From Candidatus Magasanikbacteria bacterium RIFCSPLOWO2_02_FULL_44_11 (GTDB lineage: Bacteria > Patescibacteriota > Patescibacteriia > Magasanikbacterales > GWA2-37-8): a DNA stretch of 8,650 nt. Position numbers and translations under genes: made by a program. Shown here one piece after another: positions 5,836-8,650 of this stretch; within the stretch, counting starts at the first letter, position 1; the number at the start of each line of letters is the position of its first letter. A model generated the notes under the pieces. That model was not told where the DNA came from. It saw only the letters and a program-made list of their open reading frames with translations, and made no database searches. The stretch is from assembly GCA_001783035.1 (NCBI GenBank), contig MFQK01000012.1, forward strand, positions 1 through 8,650, given 5' to 3'.

Positions 5836-5881
5836 TCAAAAGTGGCGATGATTGTACCACACTAGGCACCTATTTGATATA
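5832..5881. repeat. 9-bp inverted repeat overlapping the minus-strand promoter
   Basis: TATATCAAA (5832-5840) and TTTGATATA (5873-5881) are perfect inverted copies 32 bp apart. Between them AGTGG (5841-5845) and CCAC (5857-5860) can also pair. The repeat sits in the divergent intergenic region between the protease operon and the Rep-like module. A related TTGATA motif recurs at 7819-7854. Confidence 0.45.
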
Positions 5882-5915
5882 TGGAAAAATTGTTTACAAA
5901 TGCCTAAAAACGCTC

Positions 5916-5944
5916 TTGACAGATATGCCTTCGCACGATAGAAT
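5916..5944 (+). promoter_or_regulatory. Near-consensus sigma-70 promoter of the Rep-like module
   Basis: TTGACA (5916-5921, 6 of 6) is followed after exactly 17 bp by TAGAAT (5939-5944, 5 of 6). Transcription would start near 5951 and run into a leader of about 320 nt before the first gene at 6270. This is the best promoter in the window. Confidence 0.8.
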
Positions 5945-6075
5945 TTAATTAGAGTACATTAACAGACCCAATATGTCTACATGTCTACCAGCGCCTTCTA
6001 GGCATGACCTAGTAAAAAAGAGTAGTGCTGGTAGCTAGGTTACGTCTCCGACGGCTAGGAGTAAAATCTGTTATT

Positions 6076-6138
6076 GAGCGATCTAGGAATAATCAACACA
6101 TGGGCTTTGGCCTAAGTGTGATTATTCATGGGTCGCTC
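6076..6138 (+). ncRNA. 26-bp hairpin in the Rep leader
   Basis: GAGCGATCTA (6076-6085) pairs with TGGGTCGCTC (6129-6138), 10 bp including G-U pairs. After a GG/CA internal loop, AATAATC (6088-6094) pairs with GATTATT (6120-6126). After a bulged A, ACAC (6096-6099) pairs with GTGT (6116-6119). After an A-A mismatch, TGGGC (6101-6105) pairs with GCCTA (6110-6114) around a TTTG loop. Both arms are used almost completely, which is unlikely by chance. A weak T-rich tail (CTTT) follows. Confidence 0.65.
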
Positions 6139-6161
6139 TTTGCGTTCCTTAAATAGGTTAA

Positions 6162-6234
6162 CTCTGCAGGCGCAGCTAATCCGTGAAATCGGTGGCACCG
6201 CATGCCTGCAGAGCCACTAATTTCACGGATTTTT
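6162..6234 (+). promoter_or_regulatory. Interleaved inverted repeats: attenuator or pseudoknot before the Rep-like operon
   Basis: Stem 1 pairs CTCTGCAGGC (6162-6171) with GCCTGCAGAG (6204-6213), 10 perfect bp. Stem 2 pairs AATCCGTGAAAT (6178-6189) with ATTTCACGGATT (6220-6231), 12 perfect bp, and runs into TTTTT (6230-6234). The strands alternate 1-2-1'-2', so they form either a pseudoknot or two mutually exclusive folds. Stem 2 plus the T-run looks like an intrinsic terminator with a large loop; stem 1 would then be the competing antiterminator. A small CGGT-GGC-ACCG hairpin (6190-6200) sits in the middle. The first gene begins 35 nt later. Confidence 0.6.
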
Positions 6235-6269
6235 GTAACTTATAAGCCTAATTCTTAAGCAAAAAACAT

Positions 6270-6476
6270 ATGTCATACGGCAAAAGGTTAGTCCAACGTG
6301 GCAGAGAAAATGTGCGTCGTCGGTTATGGGAGCAAAGTGCCTGCAAGCACTTAGAGCTCCAACTTATTGGCAACGGGACACGGCAGTGTCAATCGTGTCG
6401 TGCGTTCATGAATAAAAACGTCGCAGACGTCATCCAGGAGTTGAATGGTATAAAGGGCACCACCTTGCGCGCTTAA
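6270..6476 (+). CDS. Small basic protein with a CxH...CxxC zinc-finger-like motif
   Basis: This is a protein of 68 residues from the ATG at 6270, and it is the first gene after the structured leader. The N-terminal 20 residues are strongly basic (KRLVQRGRENVRRRLW). A putative zinc site follows, Cys25-x-His27 and Cys40-x2-Cys43, separated by LELQLIGNGTRQ. A short helical tail, VADVIQELNGI, ends the protein. The combination of basic arm and zinc knuckle suggests nucleic-acid binding, perhaps as an accessory or regulator of the Rep-like protein, whose start lies 13 nt after this stop. No Shine-Dalgarno site is evident upstream (AAGCAAAAAACAT). I do not recognise a named family. The coding call rests on frame length, Cys/His spacing and operon spacing. 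Confidence 0.7.
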   Translation: MSYGKRLVQRGRENVRRRLWEQSACKHLELQLIGNGTRQCQSCRAFMNKNVADVIQELNGIKGTTLRA

Positions 6477-6489
6477 TCATAATGAAACT

Positions 6490-7704
6490 ATGAACGAAGA
6501 CGCCGGCATTACTAGAATAGATCAATCTCAAATTAAACCCGATCAAACTTATTTTCGGGATAATCTTTACGATGCCGACGGTACGCTAGTTGGACAAGTA
6601 CCTAAAAAATCATACAGCTCCGAGGAGGAGTGGCATAAAGAAATGCAAGAACAAGCAAACGATGCTACCCCTCAGTGGCCCGAGGCTGTCCCATTTAAAG
6701 ATCTGGCCATCTTAGAGTTAGGCGAGCCGGAGTGGACCGTGAGGCGACTCATACCAAAGGGTGGCATTACGGTGATTTCCAGCCCTCCTGGTCTCTATAA
6801 GTCGTTCCTGCTTAGCCATATAGCCATTGTATGCGCTATGGGTGACAAGGCGCTTGGTGAATATGAAACACAACACCAGGCCGTCATGGTCGTAGACGAA
6901 GAAAACCATAAAAATAGGATCGCCCGCCGTATCAAGCTACTAACCGATCAGTTAGATTTACCGATCCACTACCACATAGCCCATGGTTTCAAGGTAGACG
7001 ACGAGCAAACAGTCAAGGAGTTAATTAGAGAAGCAAAGGATAAGAACGTCGGGCTCATTATGTTTGACACCCTCGTGCGTATCCATAGGCAGGACGAAAA
7101 CAGCGCCACGGCAATGAACCTAGTATACCAAGGCCTAAAGAAATTTACCGAGGCAGGGATAACGCTCGTTATAGCCCACCACCACCGTAAACAAGGAGGA
7201 ATGAAAACGAAAACTTCCGATACTACGGCGTTCGCTGAATCAATGCGAGGGTCAAGTGATATTTTAGGTATGGTGGATGCCCACTTGGCTATCATGGGCA
7301 GAAAAGACGAAAGCGGGGCTGTAGAACTTATCGCAGTTCAAACAAAGCAACGGGATGAGGAGCTACTTAAGCCATTTAAGATTAAGGTGGTTTCCGAGGC
7401 TGGAAAAATCAGTTTTGTATATAACGGAGAATACGACGAAAAAATAAGCACAGCCCAAGAAGCCCAGGAGAGAATGTTGGTAATTCTCCAGGATGATAAC
7501 AGCGGGCTTTCACGTGAGGATTTTGTGAAGAGCCTAAAGGGAATAGCTGCGGATACATCAATCAGAACTGCGCTGCAGCAGCTTACCAGGGATGGGCGGA
7601 TTACAGCAAAAACCAGAAGTCAGCTACGGAAAGAAGGCATAGATAAGGGTGAGGGTGGGTCAACAACAAAGTTTTATTTCCCTAACCAGGGCGATGAAGT
7701 ATGA
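6490..7704 (+). CDS. RepA-like RecA-fold ATPase/helicase (AAA_25 family)
   Basis: This is a protein of 404 residues from the ATG at 6490. Residues 1-80 form a variable polar N-terminus. The RecA-type ATPase core spans about 83-300. It has a P-loop, SSPPGLYKSF, with Lys104 and Ser105; strand 2, AVMVVDEEN (131-139), with acidic residues; Walker B, VGLIMFDTLVRIH, with Asp193; the sensor-like VIAHHHRKQGG (227-237); and MRGSSDILGMVDA (252-264). About 320-395 reads as a winged-helix domain (LSREDFVKSLKGI, IRTALQQLTRDGRI). The family resembles the hexameric helicase RepA of plasmid RSF1010 and phage or integrative-element ATPases that act in replication of mobile DNA. The P-loop lacks the usual first Gly and has Leu-Tyr before Lys. 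A mini-ORF, ATG AAA CTA TGA (6482-6493), overlaps this start. It is probably in one operon with the genes on either side. Confidence 0.83.
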   Translation: MNEDAGITRIDQSQIKPDQTYFRDNLYDADGTLVGQVPKKSYSSEEEWHKEMQEQANDATPQWPEAVPFKDLAILELGEPEWTVRRLIPKGGITVISSPPGLYKSFLLSHIAIVCAMGDKALGEYETQHQAVMVVDEENHKNRIARRIKLLTDQLDLPIHYHIAHGFKVDDEQTVKELIREAKDKNVGLIMFDTLVRIHRQDENSATAMNLVYQGLKKFTEAGITLVIAHHHRKQGGMKTKTSDTTAFAESMRGSSDILGMVDAHLAIMGRKDESGAVELIAVQTKQRDEELLKPFKIKVVSEAGKISFVYNGEYDEKISTAQEAQERMLVILQDDNSGLSREDFVKSLKGIAADTSIRTALQQLTRDGRITAKTRSQLRKEGIDKGEGGSTTKFYFPNQGDEV

Positions 7705-7859
7705 GTAGGCCGAGATTCCACCCCAGATCACCAAACAGCGCCTTGGCAGTTAGGAGCAGCTTGCCAAATGCCACCACCCTTATAGGGTGGCATCTTGGCA
7801 AGTCTGACTGCCTGCTGGTTGATAAATATCAAAACGGTGTTTTGGCATTTGATAAGTAG
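7701..7859 (+). CDS. Candidate 52-residue protein, translationally coupled to the RepA-like gene
   Basis: The ATG at 7701 overlaps the TGA of the RepA-like gene as ATGA, the classic arrangement for translational coupling, and the frame stays open for 52 codons to TAG 7857-7859. The N-terminal half is basic and polar (SRPRFHPRSPNSALAVRSS). The C-terminal half, TLIGWHLGKSDCLLVDKYQN, has the pattern of short beta strands. The next gene could begin 15 nt later. I know no family for it. The same DNA holds a 22-bp hairpin (7745-7812), so the stretch may instead be structural, with the open frame fortuitous. Confidence 0.42.
   Translation: MSRPRFHPRSPNSALAVRSSLPNATTLIGWHLGKSDCLLVDKYQNGVLAFDK
7745..7812 (+). 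ncRNA. Strong 22-bp hairpin after the RepA-like gene
   Basis: GGCAGT (7745-7750) pairs with ACTGCC (7807-7812). Inside it CTTGCCAA (7760-7767) pairs with TTGGCAAG (7795-7802), and after a bulged C, ATGCCACC (7768-7775) pairs with GGTGGCAT (7786-7793) around a 10-nt loop. The 16 inner pairs are all Watson-Crick. TTGGCA at 7743-7748 can also pair with TGCCAA at 7762-7767, giving an alternative fold. No T-run follows, so it is not a typical terminator. It could be an mRNA processing site, a stability element or a DNA site. Confidence 0.55.
7819..7854. repeat. Cluster of TTGATA/TATCAA palindromes
   Basis: TTGATA-AA-TATCAA (7819-7832) is a compact palindrome. CAAAAC-GGT-GTTTTG (7830-7844) overlaps it, and another TTGATA (7849-7854) can pair with the same TATCAA (7827-7832), enclosing the CAAAAC hairpin. 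The TTGATA core matches the 9-bp repeat at 5832-5881. This could be a protein-binding site (operator, origin or recombination accessory site). It lies inside the 52-codon ORF. Confidence 0.4.
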
Positions 7860-7874
7860 TCGATCACAAGAACG

Positions 7875-8126
7875 ATGCCGCCAGGGGCTATAAATACCAA
7901 CGCCATGACTTACTATAGAAAAACGATCATGACCACCCAGCTCTACTATTACCTCAAGTACTATTGCGACCTTGACTCAGAAACCTTTGGCAACGCCTAT
8001 AGGAGTGCGCTCAGGGCCGGATACGCTCCTAGCACGGCTCGAGTAATCACCACACGCTATCCCCGACGTGAGCTTAAATGGCTTAAACACACTGCCACGG
8101 TCATGAGTAGCACCTTCGAACGCTAG
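7875..8126 (+). CDS. Small helix-turn-helix protein, terminase-small-subunit-like N-terminus
   Basis: This protein has 83 residues from the ATG at 7875, 65 from the ATG at 7929. The recognisable part is DSETFGNAYRSALRAGY-APSTARVITTR (about residues 35-61). It resembles the helix-turn-helix at the N-terminus of phage small terminase subunits and related site-specific DNA-binding proteins (pattern GNA-x2-SA-x2-AGY, then the second helix). The C-terminal part is basic and stops after 83 residues, so no oligomerisation domain is present. None of the three ATGs (7875, 7905, 7929) has a good ribosome site. The longest is listed, but 7929 (MTTQLYYYLKYYCD) is equally credible because the leading residues look unstructured. 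It may be a DNA-binding regulator of the element. The terminase link is a resemblance only. Confidence 0.62.
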   Translation: MPPGAINTNAMTYYRKTIMTTQLYYYLKYYCDLDSETFGNAYRSALRAGYAPSTARVITTRYPRRELKWLKHTATVMSSTFER

Positions 8127-8219
8127 CCTAAACTACTTATTCCCAGGCAAAGAAACGCAGGATTAGCGTGATACAGGTAAGAAATTCAAACAATTTTAAC
8201 TAGAAATACAATCCGCCAC

Positions 8220-8339
8220 ATGATTAGAGGTATAACAATAACTCAGATACCGAGCCCGGAGACTCCTGACGAGCAGCTTGAGGAGGAGCTTGTGGTATTG
8301 GCTGAGATACTTGTGGCGGCTTATTTGAATACCGAATAA
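8220..8339 (+). CDS. Candidate 39-residue acidic protein upstream of the recombinase
   Basis: ATG 8220 to TAA 8337-8339 encodes a short protein with the sections TPDEQLEEELVVLAEILVAAYLN. This is a strongly predicted amphipathic helix with leucine/valine spacing of 3-4 and an acidic face, after a proline-rich segment (IPSPETP). The frame ends 4 bp before the recombinase promoter. Its composition is not what random sequence would give. I recall, without being able to check, similar tiny helix-only ORFs ahead of serine recombinases in Parcubacteria. There is no clear ribosome site. Function is unknown; a small regulator or recombination directionality partner is conceivable. The interval 8127-8219 shows nothing I can support. 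Confidence 0.5.
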   Translation: MIRGITITQIPSPETPDEQLEEELVVLAEILVAAYLNTE

Positions 8340-8342
8340 CCC

Positions 8343-8370
8343 TTGCATTTTGACCTTATTTTGCTATACT
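8343..8370 (+). promoter_or_regulatory. Extended -10 promoter of the serine recombinase
   Basis: TGCTATACT gives an extended -10 (TATACT at 8365-8370). A weak -35, TTGCAT (8343-8348), lies 16 bp upstream. The predicted start near 8376-8377 coincides with the first base of the long helix in the leader RNA, which supports both calls. Confidence 0.6.
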
Positions 8371-8376
8371 TATGAT

Positions 8377-8501
8377 GTTGTTCCACTCTCTAAATGACGC
8401 CAAGGAGCTTTTTATTTGCTTCACTGCCCAAAAGGGGCGGCCTGCCAGCGAAGCTAATCCTCCTTGGACTAGTAGAGTTGGAACAACCAGGTCGTCCCTT
8501 T
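8377..8501 (+). ncRNA. Structured leader RNA of the serine recombinase with a loop-to-ribosome-site pseudoknot
   Basis: Nested helices are P1 GTTGTTCC (8377-8384)/GGAACAAC (8480-8487); P1b ACTCT (8385-8389)/AGAGT (8474-8478) with one bulged T; P2 CCAAGGAG (8400-8407)/CTCCTTGG (8460-8467); and P3 GCTTC (8418-8422)/GAAGC (8450-8454), extended past a T-T mismatch by ATT/AAT. In the apical region GCCC (8426-8429) can pair with GGGC (8435-8438). Alternatively AAAGGGGCGGC (8431-8441) can pair with GTCGTCCCTTT (8491-8501) over 11 positions, two of them G-U. The latter is a pseudoknot whose 3' strand ends next to the AGG ribosome site (8502-8504). The two apical pairings exclude each other, which suggests a translational switch. 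No known RNA class is recognised. Confidence 0.6.
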
Positions 8502-8511
8502 AGGTTTTTGT

Positions 8512-8650
8512 ATGCGCGGCATAATCTACATCAGAGTATCAAGTGATGAGCAGGTTAAGGGCACCTCGCTGGAGTCCCAGGAGGAGCATTGTCGCGCCTA
8601 TTGCCAAAAGAAAGGCATTGAAGTGGCGGCTGTGTTTCGGGATGAAGGTG
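8512..8650 (+). CDS. Serine recombinase (resolvase/integrase), N-terminal 46 residues, truncated by window end
   Basis: The frame opens at ATG 8512 with RGIIYIRVSSDEQ, the serine recombinase active-site motif (YxRVSxxxQ) with nucleophile Ser10. It continues with GTSLESQEEHCRAYCQKKG, matching the SLExQ-C-x-(A/F)-C helix of large serine recombinases and resolvases, and AAVFRDEG. These enzymes cut and rejoin DNA at att or res sites through a covalent serine link and move or resolve mobile elements. The AGG at 8502-8504, 7 nt before the start, is the ribosome site and supports this start. The rest lies outside the window, so large integrase and small resolvase cannot be separated, although the wording fits the large group better. 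It is transcribed from its own promoter through the structured leader at 8377-8501. Confidence 0.93.
   Translation, partial: MRGIIYIRVSSDEQVKGTSLESQEEHCRAYCQKKGIEVAAVFRDEG

Larger units (their letters stand above)
5951..6269 (+). ncRNA. Long structured 5' leader of the Rep-like operon (or stand-alone ncRNA)
   Basis: There is no convincing protein in these 320 bases, but successive inverted repeats fill most of the stretch. CTACCAGC (5985-5992) pairs with GCTGGTAG (6027-6034) and encloses CTAGG (5998-6002)/CCTAG (6008-6012). CGTC-TCC-GACG lies at about 6043-6053. The 26-bp hairpin at 6076-6138 and the interleaved repeats at 6162-6234 follow. If transcription ends at the T-run at 6230-6234, the product is an RNA of about 285 nt; otherwise it is a leader controlling the genes from 6270. 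A 21-codon ORF (ATG 5973 to TAG 6038) overlaps the first hairpin, without a clear ribosome site. The arrangement recalls copy-number control leaders of plasmid rep genes, but I recognise no known family. Confidence 0.5.

Noticed and set aside
6162..6234. Twister or other known small ribozyme in the Rep leader
   Set aside because: The GCTAATCC stretch suggested it briefly, but the conserved twister loop sequences are absent.
6718..7295. Minus-strand open frames antisense to the RepA-like gene
   Set aside because: The plus strand encodes a clear RecA-fold ATPase there, and the antisense peptides look random.
1..8650. CRISPR array or IS element with terminal repeats
   Set aside because: No regularly spaced direct repeats and no transposase gene were seen; the repeats present are inverted dyads.

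Overview
The window looks like chromosomal DNA from an uncultivated bacterium, most likely of the Candidate Phyla Radiation (Patescibacteria, Parcubacteria-like). This is inferred from several features: a type II glutamine synthetase, a stand-alone small GIY-YIG protein, a secreted protein built from TSP1-like repeats with a C-terminal tandem repeat I recall from Parcubacteria exported proteins, and the scarcity of clear Shine-Dalgarno sites. Standard stop codons (TAA, TAG, TGA) all end genes here, so there is no sign of UGA recoding.

Left part (1-2592). The 3' portion of a type II glutamine synthetase gene is followed by a hairpin terminator and, on the minus strand, a CAU tRNA whose 5' end overlaps the end of a GIY-YIG endonuclease gene. 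A nested inverted repeat lies over the GIY-YIG start. Next come a plus-strand gene remnant broken by one TAG, and a minus-strand hicB-hicA toxin-antitoxin pair with its own promoter.

Middle part (2593-5915). A minus-strand two-gene unit encodes an 861-residue secreted modular serine protease (two IPT/TIG-like domains, three TSP1-like Cys/Trp repeats, a trypsin-fold domain with His-Asp-Ser, two C-terminal repeats) and a small membrane protein. It has an extended -10 promoter at about 5830 and a leader of about 180 nt. That leader contains a GC-rich block with interleaved helices, consistent with a pseudoknotted regulatory RNA.

Right part (5916-8650). This reads as a plus-strand mobile-element module. 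A near-consensus sigma-70 promoter drives a leader of about 320 nt that is full of long perfect inverted repeats, including a 26-bp hairpin and two interleaved 10- and 12-bp repeats ending in a T-run. After it come a small zinc-finger-like protein, a RepA-like RecA-fold ATPase, a 52-codon ORF overlapping it by ATGA, a small HTH protein resembling the N-terminus of small terminase subunits, a 39-residue acidic ORF, and the start of a serine recombinase. The recombinase has its own promoter and a second structured leader. In that leader a hairpin loop can pair over 11 positions with the stretch touching the ribosome binding site.

The main hypothesis is that expression of both the Rep-like ATPase and the recombinase is controlled by structured RNA leaders of types I do not recognise. 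The most notable separate observation is the tRNA, in which both partners of the normally invariant G18-U55 tertiary pair are changed (A18, G55). All pairings were found by eye; no folding program or database search was run.
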